From: Apostichopus japonicus | Lineage: Eukaryota > Echinodermata > Holothuroidea > Aspidochirotida > Stichopodidae | DNA length: 64,000 bases | Direction: 5' to 3' | Assembly (NCBI RefSeq): GCF_037975245.1 | Contig: NC_092570.1 | Location: 15,386,001-15,450,000 of the forward strand | Shown here: piece after piece, positions 29,301 through 36,539 of the stretch | How positions within the stretch are numbered: the first letter of the stretch is position 1 | How the letters are laid out: each line of letters starts with the position of its first letter | Program-made: the position numbers and the translations under genes | Notes under the pieces: model-generated | Seen by the model: the letters and a program-made list of their open reading frames with translations, nothing else | Told to the model about the DNA's origin: nothing | Databases searched by the model: none

Positions 29301-30288
29301 GTTAAACTTGCTGTAGTCACTGTTCGGTCGATCAATTTTAATGCACAACTAAACCATCCATAGATTTTGCAGCCTGACTAAAGATAATTATGTAAAATGT
29401 GTGAAACCAAACATTTTCTGACTCGGAGTGAATCAGGATTTTCCACTCTTACAGCCCACCGAAGACTGCACGACTGACCGACCACCATCTGACTCAACTC
29501 AACCGTTGTGACCTAGTGTTCAATAGTTGTGAGGGCCCCACTTAACACACCAAATGACTGTCAAGTGCACATGACTTTACAACTACTTCCTGTTAACCAC
29601 CAGTGCTGGTTTAGGTCACACGCAAACTACTTTCCCATAAACTGGATACATTTTTTAAGAATTAGACAGTTTTGGAACCGCCTCACTCTGGCAACTGCCA
29701 GTCAGTTCAGGTTTCCCCGACTGAGGGCAGATGAGACTTAATACTGTCAAAATTGTCATCGAGTGTGTGGTGGGCTTGCGTTGAATTGAGGGGTATCCAA
29801 TGATTTTATGTGACAGATTTGATGATGTGTAGACCTATTTAATTCTAATGAAAAGTGTACTTACATGACACTATCTCAGCAATGTTGAAATGGGACATAC
29901 AGTACTTCAGAAATGAAATAGTGTCAATGAAAATGTTGGAATTCAACATATTTCAAATTTAATCATTTCAAGGGCATACTTAGCAGTCAAGCTAGTCGAC
30001 AATTTAGCAGGGAACTACCGACTGGTCAATTCCAGACTGATTACTTACTGCGTCAGCACCAACATCCGCAAGAAGCTTTTTAAGATAACTTGTGTTGTCC
30101 ATATCAATCACCCCAGCCTCCTGCAGAGCTGCGAACATGTCTAGCCACGAACTCTTGGCCTCTGCATTGCTCTGGGGGAGATGAGAGCGGACGCACACCC
30201 ATGCTTCCTTTAGTTGATCTTCTCTGAGATCACGGCTAAGACTGACCAGCAGCTTCCCCCATGGTAACTGGTGTTTGTGTTCAGTCAT
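11213..30288 (-). CDS. DED - NB-ARC - TPR protein (NLR/Apaf-1-like), nine coding exons
   Basis: Rebuilt by splice-site reading. Exons on the minus strand: 30288-30049, 28315-28062, 27405-27266, 26062-25930, 22721-21399, 20360-20178, 19281-18980, 17029-16851, 11383-11213. They sum to 2925 nt, 974 codons plus stop, and every junction keeps frame with AG/GT borders. Domains: death-effector-like bundle (about residues 8-80), NB-ARC beginning with FMGREKEI (110-117), Walker A GMTGLGKT (138-145), Walker B TLLLMDNADD (213-222), a sensor-like VTCR (253-256), a GLPL-position motif CGNCPKML (320-327), winged helix about 395-470 with MHA in place of MHD (458-460), TPRs about 637-900, and an acidic C-tail. 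Proteins of this build are cytosolic ATP/ADP-switched oligomerising sensors or death adaptors in invertebrates; the ligand is unknown. A strong acceptor (AG 30322-30321) upstream of the ATG implies a non-coding 5' exon that I could not place. The last exon could instead splice at GTATAAG just before the stop; otherwise the model is firm. Confidence 0.88.
11384..16850 (-). other. NLR-like gene intron 8 (5.5 kb)
   Basis: No coding exon was recognised. It contains a G/A-rich low-complexity tract (13785-13875), a local duplication around the motif GACATGCGGTACTT (13284 and 13390) and a three-unit 34-bp minisatellite (15822-15921). Confidence 0.6.
15822..15921 (+). repeat. 34-bp minisatellite, three units
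   Basis: TTACCCCAGCGGCCATGAAA units start at 15828, 15862 and 15896 inside NLR-like intron 8. Confidence 0.9.
16851..17029 (-). CDS. NLR-like gene, exon 8 (last TPR)
   Basis: Acceptor TTGGATCACAG, donor GTGAGT. It encodes residues 859-918: DDYKEAEKNYHQALKLTLEL finishes the TPR begun in exon 7, and a charged helix follows. It ends in phase 0, matching the next exon. Confidence 0.9.
17030..18979 (-). other. NLR-like gene intron 7
   Basis: About 1.95 kb of AT-rich sequence between TPR exons. I see no repeat structure or coding potential beyond short spurious frames. Confidence 0.6.
18980..19281 (-). CDS. NLR-like gene, exon 7 (TPRs)
   Basis: Acceptor CTTTGACAG, donor GTATGA. It encodes residues 759-858. 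YYRESIAYYDRALRIQRSLG, SLYEMKEYDEALKFALQALN and VARSFYQVGMCYHRRGE are successive TPR helices. Confidence 0.92.
20178..20360 (-). CDS. NLR-like gene, exon 6 (TPR)
   Basis: Acceptor TTTTCCCAG, donor GTTAGT. It completes Lys697 and encodes residues 698-757. The join gives LGSLYFKKGDISKSLENHLLA, a textbook TPR spanning the exon 5/6 border, then HIMNIGACYYSKGNEW for the next repeat. Confidence 0.92.
21399..22721 (-). CDS. NLR-like gene, exon 5 (ARC, winged helix, first TPR)
   Basis: The largest exon, 1323 nt, encoding residues 257-696 and two bases of Lys697. Acceptor AACACAG, donor GTAAGT. It holds the CGNCPKML motif, an acidic loop, the winged-helix core LREVLIRLSVFPSTFSDRDV, the MHD-equivalent YSMHALVR, a helical linker and the first TPR helices up to TINSLGSLYF. 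GC content is clearly higher than in the flanking introns. Confidence 0.95.
23518..25163. mobile_element. inner 1.65-kb TIR element inserted in a G-run
   Basis: TIRs TAGGGTTGGGCGATAT / ATATCGCCCAACCCTA, flanked by eight G residues on each side (an 8-bp duplication or pre-existing G tract). Subterminal ATTATCGCGATAAT-type repeats occur at both ends. TIR and duplication size suggest the hAT superfamily. No convincing transposase; a 77-codon minus frame at 24631-24864 with a C-x2-C pair is unassigned. Confidence 0.75.
23609..23646. repeat. perfect 38-bp palindrome
   Basis: Two 19-bp arms with no spacer, centred on TTCGCGAA. It lies near the left end of the inner TIR element and begins a GC-rich block (to about 23790) unlike the AT-rich remainder. 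Confidence 0.9.
25930..26062 (-). CDS. NLR-like gene, exon 4 (Walker B, sensor motif)
   Basis: Acceptor TTCTTGCAG, donor GTAAAA. It encodes residues 213-255 with TLLLMDNADD (Walker B; D218 is the Mg-coordinating candidate) and KLIVTCR at the strand-4 sensor position. Most of it runs in a different frame from the open reading frame seen over this stretch, so it is easily missed without splice-site analysis. Confidence 0.9.
26063..27265 (-). other. NLR-like gene intron 3
   Basis: A 1.2-kb AT-rich intron with a short CATC/CATT microsatellite near 26705-26750. No further genes were seen. Confidence 0.6.
27266..27405 (-). CDS. NLR-like gene, exon 3 (NB-ARC strand 2 / helix 2)
   Basis: Acceptor ATATCAG, donor GTTAGT. 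One base completes Gly165, followed by 46 codons and one base. MRMVRLHKVTSTLEMGVIIL fits the segment between Walker A and Walker B in NB-ARC proteins (a strand, then a helix of the 'sl.el...il..LG' type). Confidence 0.82.
27470..28050 (+). repeat. degenerate ~36-bp minisatellite in NLR-like intron 2
   Basis: Repeated phrases of the type CCAATCAAGAtATTTCaTACC followed by TTCTTC recur through the interval with much divergence and C-rich expansions. It fills nearly the whole intron (27406-28061) of the NLR-like gene. Confidence 0.6.
28062..28315 (-). CDS. NLR-like gene, exon 2 (NB-ARC start, Walker A)
   Basis: Acceptor TTTGCAG before AGC ATC GAA, donor GTAAGA after GACAGG. It encodes residues 81-164 plus two bases: a charged linker, the GRE motif that opens NB-ARC modules, and the P-loop GLGKTKLA that binds ATP phosphates. 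Confidence 0.9.
28437..28786 (-). mobile_element. TTAA-flanked MITE, copy 2
   Basis: 350 bp flanked by TTAA on both sides (28433-28436, 28787-28790), with terminal inverted repeats built around GTGAAGACTCGC / AAGTCTTCAATGCC. It is a full-length reverse-orientation relative of 47976-48326 and lies in intron 1 of the NLR-like gene. TTAA target duplication points to Kolobok or piggyBac superfamilies; it has no transposase. Confidence 0.8.
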
Positions 30289-30320
30289 TATTGCATCTCA
30301 TTTGTTACTATGGGGGGGTT
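30049..30320 (-). CDS. NLR-like gene, first coding exon (DED-like domain)
   Basis: Coding part is 30288-30049 (80 codons, phase 0 end, donor GTAAGT); 30320-30289 would be 5' UTR after the acceptor TTTCAACAG. An in-frame stop (TGA) lies four codons before the ATG, so this ATG is the start. The pattern LLVSLSRDL ... LDMFAALQEAGVI ... NTSYLKKLLADVG follows the helix 1, helix 4 and helix 5 signatures of death effector domains. The RxDL motif of canonical DEDs is not evident, so a general death-fold call is the safe fallback. Confidence 0.85.
30288..30296 (-). promoter_or_regulatory. two-codon upstream ORF abutting the NLR-like start codon
   Basis: Reads ATG CAA TAA on the minus strand; the stop shares its last A with the gene's ATG (TAATG). 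Such an overlap could dampen initiation or allow reinitiation. It lies in the predicted 5' UTR part of the exon. Confidence 0.5.
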
Positions 30321-31560
30321 CTGTTGAAAGGAAATTGTTAAAATAACTGGTTAAATATATATATATATATATTTTTTAATAGTACTTGACATAATGTATA
30401 ATTTAAAGCATATGTCATATCCCCTTACACTAAATGCTCAGTAGCTTTTGCAATGTTCTGTATTTTAAGTACAAATGCTAGCAGGTAATGTACTGTATGT
30501 ATATGAAACAAATCCTGAGTAGACCCTAAGTACTAGTCCTGCACCGTCCTGTAACGTAGAGCGAGCATACTGTACGGCATATTACTGGGTGCACTGCTGT
30601 TAAGTGTTTTGAAGTTTCCCTCTCAACCCCCCAAAATATAAAAACACAGCAAATCTGTATGGACTATGAACTGTGTAGCTTCAACGTCTATAATTGCTTC
30701 TCTCGACTTTCTGAAGCTTGTTGGGCTATGGATTATGCAGAAAAAGTGAGATGAGAAACATCGTGGATAGTGCAAGTGAGTTTCTTTCTAAAAAGTCATG
30801 AGAAAAATCTCAAATACACAGTTATTTCTTTTTGTCCTTTTGGTCATTTGTACACATGTGAAGTGACACAGTAAAAATAACTGACTTGAAACACACGTAT
30901 GGTCAAAAGCAGTGCAAACATTTTGCAAATAAATGCAAAGTTTGTAACAAGAGAATGATAGGACCCTTATGGAAGAAATTTAACTATGTAAACAATATTT
31001 GAACATCAATTGTGAGGTGAGGGACACATGTTAACTGTTCTCAAATAAAATTGCGAACATACAACTAATCATGTCAATTTGGAGGGGAATATCTAATCAT
31101 ACTAGGCCTAACGGAGAATTCTACATATAACAATACCATGGTTTCTATCCATTATTATCAGAAGTTTTAACAAATGTTGCATTTATGAAAATATGCATGA
31201 TAGTCCTAGGCTAGTAACCTTTAGAATTGTTATTCAAACTTCATGTGCAGTCATGTATTTCTTGTCGACATGAAGTTCCAGATGTTTATTCTCATCTCTT
31301 CACTGATGGCAAAAATATTTTCATTTCCGATAAGAGTTGCTATTAGTTTATACTTAAAGCTGTAAAGTGTAAGGGCAATGAAGTATTTTATAGATATGTG
31401 TGAGGTTAGATTGGAGGTGCATTGTGGGTGAATCAGGTTGGACGTGCCAAGAACATCGCTGCAAGTCCGAAGCTCAAATTACCATCAGATCGAGCTAATT
31501 TTACCCCAAATCGTTGACTAACATCATCAATAAACGTTTTTACTGTAGATATACACTTTT
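30321..31560. other. intergenic gap between NLR-like gene and LINE
   Basis: It should hold the promoter and first non-coding exon of the NLR-like gene, and possibly the LINE's 5' end. I could not identify a TATA box, initiator or exon with confidence. A TA dinucleotide run is present near 30355-30375. Confidence 0.4.
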
Positions 31561-31772
31561 ATTGACTTTGGTCATTGGATGATCGTGATTTTCAGTGATT
31601 TTACACCAAGCTGGTCGGCCATTTTGAAAGACATCAATTCAAGCGGACATCGATTTTTCAAGAAGCACCTGGAAGTCGCAATAATGGAGTAACATTCTTG
31701 GGGACAGGGCGTATGGTTAAGTAGCTGCGGTTTGAGTAGGGCGACCCCAACTCACTGCAGAGTGCTGAAAAT

Positions 31773-34700
31773 ATGGCATCATCAACTGTGAGTATGTTCT
31801 CATTCATCATCATTGTATGGGTGCTGTCCAGATCACCAACAACAGATGGACCCGTGTTATTAAATGCGTTGAAAAGAACGAGCAATACCCTGAACGGAAA
31901 AATTGACTCACACAGAAAATTAGTTGTGAGCAACCCAGAGTTCTTGTATAAGCTTTATCCAGCCAGTTTACTCAAATTCAACAGACACATAACACCAAAA
32001 TCAAAGACACACAAATGTGCGTTATTATATTTATGTATCTTAGTTATTGTTCAGGCCCATGATTGCCAACCAAATCCAGGGCCAAACCCAGGTATTGACA
32101 TAGCTAACATTTCAAGGTCTAGTATCTCAGACTCAATGTTCCCATGTCATCTGTGTCACAAGGCTTGTTTATGGGGAGAAAGATCAATCTGCTGTGACCA
32201 TTGTGAAGAGTGGTATCATGTTGACTGTTTGGAAATGCATACCACGAGTTTCGAGATATTTACAGAGGACAGTAAGCTGACGTGGATGTGCTGGATTTGT
32301 AATATGCCCAATTTTGCAAGTAGTCTATTTAAATCAGGACCCACTGATCTTGCAAATACCTTGAGCAATTATACTACTAGTAGTATAGTAAGTATAGATG
32401 AGGAAGATTTGCAAAATTTAAAATCTCCTATTGCAACCTCGTCTCCGCAACACAAAAGTACACCCACTGAAAAAGATAATGTTAAAGATAACGTTACAGA
32501 ACTCATACCAGAGAAAAGACAGTGTCAAAGAAATACCAAAGGACTCACACAGGAGATTAAACATCCAATAAGAGAGAAGAAAAAGGTGTTAAGGAAAAAG
32601 TCTCGTCCTATCAAGGTTCTTGTCATAAATTTCCAAAGCGTGAAGAAAAAAGCGGCTGAATTGGCAGTTTGCCTGGAAACACACGACCCGGACCTTGTAA
32701 TAGGAACTGAGACCTGGTTAAAAGATTCCATCCAGAGTAGTGAAATTTTCCCACCAAATTACTCGGTGATAAGGAAAGACAGGTTGCCAAAGAAAGTGAA
32801 AAGTAAAGATGGGAAGTCTTTGATCGATAGATCCTGGGGAGGTGTCCTAATTGCCACCAAAAAGGACATAATTAGTATGCACAGACCCGATTTGGATATT
32901 GAAGGTGAAATTATCTGGACCCAGATTGAGATGTTTGGAGAAAAATCAATTCTTGTTGGCACTTTTTATAGGCCGCCAAGTTCAGATTTGGCATACTTGT
33001 GCACCTTAAGGGAGTCACTCAGTAAGATCAAAAAGTCTCAGCATAGTAATGTGTGGTTAGCAGGGGACTTAAATTTAGGAGACATAATTTGGAGTAACCA
33101 ATCTGTCAAACTAGGTGCCCCAAAGGCTAACATCAGTAAAGAATTGATAAATATTGCTGCCGATTTTGGATTTGAGCAGGTCATTGACAAACCAACAAGA
33201 GGTGAAAGAATTTTAGATCTTTTCTTCACCACAAACCCCACCTTAGTCACAAAATCAACAGTGGTTCCTGGTATCAGTGACCACGACGGGATTGCATCTG
33301 TTGTGTTAAACACCTCTGTTAAAAGGTCTAACCAGCCTCCTAGGAAGATCTACCTGTACCTCTATCAGAGAGCAAATACTGAAGATTTGAAGGCGGACGC
33401 ACAGAAAATAAGTGATGATTTCGCCAGTAGAGATTTATCTGTGACCGATGCAGAGAATCTTTGGAATGAGCTCAAAGATAGAGTTTTGGCCTCAGAGGAG
33501 AAACATGTTCCCTCAAAAATAGTTAGGGGTAAGAAAACATCACCTTGGATAACATCTCAAATTAAACGCCATCAAAGAAAAAAGCAAAGAGCATATAACA
33601 GAGCGGTCAAGAGTAACACCCCTGAGGAGTGGGAAAGGTTCCGTGAAATACGTAAATCCGTTAAAAAGGAAACCAGAAAATCATATAGAAAGTTCATACA
33701 TGACAAGTGTGCTGAATCCACTAAACAACTATACAGTTTCATAAAAGCATTGAAAAATGATAACACCAGTATTTCAGCTCTCAAAGATCCGGAATTGGGA
33801 ATTTTGGTTACAGACAGTCAGCAAAAAGCTGAAATCCTAAGTAAACAATTTCAATCCCAGTTTACAAAGGAAAATCTTGAAGATCTTCCAACTGAGCCTG
33901 AAAGTAAAATTCCATCTATGCCGGACTTTATTATACACGAGGCTGGGGTAATCAAACTGTTGGTAGAACTGAACTCAAACAAAGCCACCGGCCCCGATGG
34001 AATTTCAGCCAAATATCTCAAAACAACAGCAGAAGAGATAGGCTTGGCAGTCAAAATCATTTTTCAACTTTCATTAGATACAGGTGTAGTACCAACAGAC
34101 TGGTTGATTTCAAACATAACTCCCATTTTTAAAAAAGGGGACCGTACTGTACCATCCAACTATAGATCGGTGAACCTGACGTCTGTTGCGAGTAAAATAT
34201 TCGAACACATACTGAAATCAAATGTCATGCAACACCTGGATAAACACCAAATTTTGTGTGAAAATCAACACGGCTTTCGTAGAAACCACTCATGTGAGAC
34301 ACAGCTGATAAATACAACTCATGAGATAGCTTGTCTTTTAGACCAAAAACATCAGGTGGACATGATTATTATGGATTTCGCGAAAGCGTTTGACAAGGTT
34401 CCACATCGCAGATTACTTCTCAAACTTGATCGTTATGGTATAAGGGGAAAAGCACTTAATTGGACAGAAGCATTCCTCACTCAAAGAAAACAGCGAGTAG
34501 TGATAGATGGTAAATGTTCCGAATGGGTAGATGTGAAATCTAGTGTTCCTCAGGGAACAGTTACGGGACCCATGGACTTCCTAGTGTTTATTAATGACTT
34601 GCCTCAGAACTTAACATCTAGCGTGAAACTCTTTGCAGATGATTGCATCGTGTTCAGAAAAGTAGCCGGTCCTGAGGATGCTGGCATGTTACAAAAGGAC

Positions 34701-35447
34701 TTAGATGTGCTCACTGCATGGCAGTCAAAGTGGCAAATGGCATTTAATGCCCAAAAGTGTTATGTTCTGAGAGTGACTCATTCAAAATCCCCCAAAAAAT
34801 TCATATACACACTTAATAATACAGAGTTGGCTGAAAAGAAAGAATACCCTTACCTTGGGGTAACACTTACGTCAAATTGGTCATGGAACTCACACGTAAA
34901 TAATACTGCTGCAAAGGCAAACAGAACCCTAGGGTTTATAAAGAGAAACTTACATTCATGCTCAAAACAGGTAAAAAACTTAGCATACAAATCTTTAGTG
35001 CGACCAACAATGGAGTACTGTGGATCTGTATGGGATCCATCAACCAAAGAACTTAAACAGAAACTAGAATCCGTTCAAAACAGGGGTGCTCGGTTCGTAA
35101 CCGCCGATTACAGAAGGACTAGCAGTGTGTCACACATGAAACAAGAACTGAAATGGGAACCTTTGGAGGAAAGAAGAAGAGTGACTAGAGTCTGCATATT
35201 ACACCAAGCCCAATCGGGTCGCCTTGCCATACCAACGCAAAAAATTCTGCGCCAGGTCGTCCGCTCTTCAAGACACGGATCTTACATTCAAATTCCCTGC
35301 AACAAAAACTGTTTAAAATTCTTATTCATGCCAAAAACTCTAATAGACTGGAACGCCCTCCCACAACACATCAAAGAAATCGAGGACAAGGATAACTTCA
35401 AAGCGGCTGTCGCCCAACACTACAGCCAGAAACCAATCACAGCTTAA
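31773..35447 (+). CDS. LINE polyprotein: 2A-like motif, PHD finger, AP endonuclease, reverse transcriptase
   Basis: 1224 residues. N-terminal hydrophobic stretch (about 82-95) runs into a 2A-like octamer with D97 and N101-P102-G103-P104. A C4HC3 PHD finger follows (C125, C128, C141, C144, H149, C152, C173, C176). Next is a basic linker, then an exonuclease-endonuclease-phosphatase-type endonuclease (N286, E313, GDLN 431-434, SDHD 502-505), which nicks target DNA. Reverse transcriptase motifs follow: NYRSVNLTSVASKIFEHIL (797-814 region), catalytic D868 in MDFAKAFD, VPQGTVTGP (925-933), and FADD 954-957. A C-terminal part with GARFVTADY resembles CR1/L2/jockey-group LINEs. All catalytic positions I recognise are intact, so it could be active. 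It is transcribed divergently from the neighbouring NLR-like gene. Confidence 0.96.
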   Translation: MASSTVSMFSFIIIVWVLSRSPTTDGPVLLNALKRTSNTLNGKIDSHRKLVVSNPEFLYKLYPASLLKFNRHITPKSKTHKCALLYLCILVIVQAHDCQPNPGPNPGIDIANISRSSISDSMFPCHLCHKACLWGERSICCDHCEEWYHVDCLEMHTTSFEIFTEDSKLTWMCWICNMPNFASSLFKSGPTDLANTLSNYTTSSIVSIDEEDLQNLKSPIATSSPQHKSTPTEKDNVKDNVTELIPEKRQCQRNTKGLTQEIKHPIREKKKVLRKKSRPIKVLVINFQSVKKKAAELAVCLETHDPDLVIGTETWLKDSIQSSEIFPPNYSVIRKDRLPKKVKSKDGKSLIDRSWGGVLIATKKDIISMHRPDLDIEGEIIWTQIEMFGEKSILVGTFYRPPSSDLAYLCTLRESLSKIKKSQHSNVWLAGDLNLGDIIWSNQSVKLGAPKANISKELINIAADFGFEQVIDKPTRGERILDLFFTTNPTLVTKSTVVPGISDHDGIASVVLNTSVKRSNQPPRKIYLYLYQRANTEDLKADAQKISDDFASRDLSVTDAENLWNELKDRVLASEEKHVPSKIVRGKKTSPWITSQIKRHQRKKQRAYNRAVKSNTPEEWERFREIRKSVKKETRKSYRKFIHDKCAESTKQLYSFIKALKNDNTSISALKDPELGILVTDSQQKAEILSKQFQSQFTKENLEDLPTEPESKIPSMPDFIIHEAGVIKLLVELNSNKATGPDGISAKYLKTTAEEIGLAVKIIFQLSLDTGVVPTDWLISNITPIFKKGDRTVPSNYRSVNLTSVASKIFEHILKSNVMQHLDKHQILCENQHGFRRNHSCETQLINTTHEIACLLDQKHQVDMIIMDFAKAFDKVPHRRLLLKLDRYGIRGKALNWTEAFLTQRKQRVVIDGKCSEWVDVKSSVPQGTVTGPMDFLVFINDLPQNLTSSVKLFADDCIVFRKVAGPEDAGMLQKDLDVLTAWQSKWQMAFNAQKCYVLRVTHSKSPKKFIYTLNNTELAEKKEYPYLGVTLTSNWSWNSHVNNTAAKANRTLGFIKRNLHSCSKQVKNLAYKSLVRPTMEYCGSVWDPSTKELKQKLESVQNRGARFVTADYRRTSSVSHMKQELKWEPLEERRRVTRVCILHQAQSGRLAIPTQKILRQVVRSSRHGSYIQIPCNKNCLKFLFMPKTLIDWNALPQHIKEIEDKDNFKAAVAQHYSQKPITA
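32061..32084 (+). other. 2A-like ribosome-skipping motif (non-canonical)
   Basis: Encodes D-C-Q-P-N-P-G-P, residues 97-104. The 2A consensus keeps D, then E two residues later, then NPGP; here Gln stands in the Glu position and His precedes the Asp instead of Gly. The upstream leucine-rich helix seen in 2A peptides is present. If skipping occurs it would release a 103-residue leader; if not, the hydrophobic leader may act as a targeting signal. Confidence 0.6.
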
Positions 35448-35504
35448 ACAAGACTGCACCACCCTACTCGTTTTACCCCTTTTAGGAGAGTTGAGTAGTA
35501 ACAT

Positions 35505-35526
35505 TCCAGATCCAGATCCAGATTCA
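35505..35526 (+). repeat. CCAGAT hexamer tail of the LINE
   Basis: Roughly three and a half CCAGAT units (the last as CCAGATTCAG) mark the likely 3' terminus of the LINE, 58 bp after its stop codon. Confidence 0.6.
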
Positions 35527-35969
35527 GTACTAATAAACTTGGGCTACTGTGCGCTCAGCCTATAGCTCTAGGGTAGGCCTAGGTGCGTCTTAACGCCCAC
35601 ACTGCTTGAAAGTTGAAAGGCTAAATAAGGTAGGGCTACAAAGTAATACTACTAGCCTAGACAATAGGCCTAGCCTATACTCTTTTGCAATGGATGAGAA
35701 TGGTAACACAGTTTCATCGTGTTTTGCCACAACTTATTTGAGCATTTTCAGTGGGGTACTTGCGCGATTATCGAAGTTAATCTTCGCACAACTGGATCAT
35801 AGCCTGGTCCACTGGTGTGTTTGGATCAAGTCACAGAAATGTATACATAGACACAACTTCCGGATTGTAGCTTGCAGCCAGTTAAGGTCAACAGTCCACC
35901 CAATTATGGAACGCCAAAGTATAGACCGCCAAAACTATGGAACGTCAAATGGACCTCAGTTGGCGTTGC

Positions 35970-36195
35970 TACCCTAAACAGGAGGTGCGACTACCCTAAA
36001 CAGGAGGTGCTACTACCAAAACAGGAGGTGCTACTACCCTAAGCAGGAGCCTGGAGGTGCTGCTATCCTAAACAGGATGTGCTACTACGCCAAGCAGGAG
36101 GTGCTAATTCTCTTTACAGAAGGTGCTACTACTCCTAAGTTACATGCTGCTGTAGAAAGGTGGCGCTACTACTCTAAATAGGCAATGCTACTAAT
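35970..36195 (+). repeat. degenerate ~24-bp minisatellite
   Basis: Variants of CTACCCTAAACAGGAGGTGC repeat about nine times with growing divergence to the right. It begins about 440 bp beyond the LINE's 3' tail. Confidence 0.8.
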
Positions 36196-36539
36196 ACTAC
36201 GGAGTACGGACGGCGATGATACTGTAAAGTAATCGCGCTGCAACACGACGGAGCCCTTGTTGTAACTTTTAAACTAATGGCGGTGAAGAGTTAAATGTTT
36301 GAGGTAAATGTATGCAACCTTTTCGAGATAATGAAGTGATAAATGGTATTTCATGACAACATAAATTATTCACATGTGAGTCACCATGCTTCACAGGAGA
36401 CATCTGACAGTTAAAATAACGAGATTAATTTACAATTGAAACAATGTAATATAGAGAAGAAAGAGACTAGGCCTACTTGTAAGGAGAAAACAACCATGGC
36501 ATACTGCTAAAATGCTCAGGTTGCAATACATCTATAATG

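Larger units (their letters stand above)
31560..35530 (+). mobile_element. full-length CR1/L2-like non-LTR retrotransposon
   Basis: One intact ORF (31773-35447) with endonuclease and reverse transcriptase, a 5' leader with tiny upstream ORFs (ATGGAGTAA at 31684, ATGGTTAAGTAG near 31713) and a short 3' UTR ending in a hexamer run (CCAGAT units, 35505-35526). Microsatellite-like 3' tails instead of poly(A) are typical of CR1/L2-group LINEs. The 5' boundary is approximate and I found no target-site duplication. Absence of any frame break implies a recent insertion. Confidence 0.85.
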
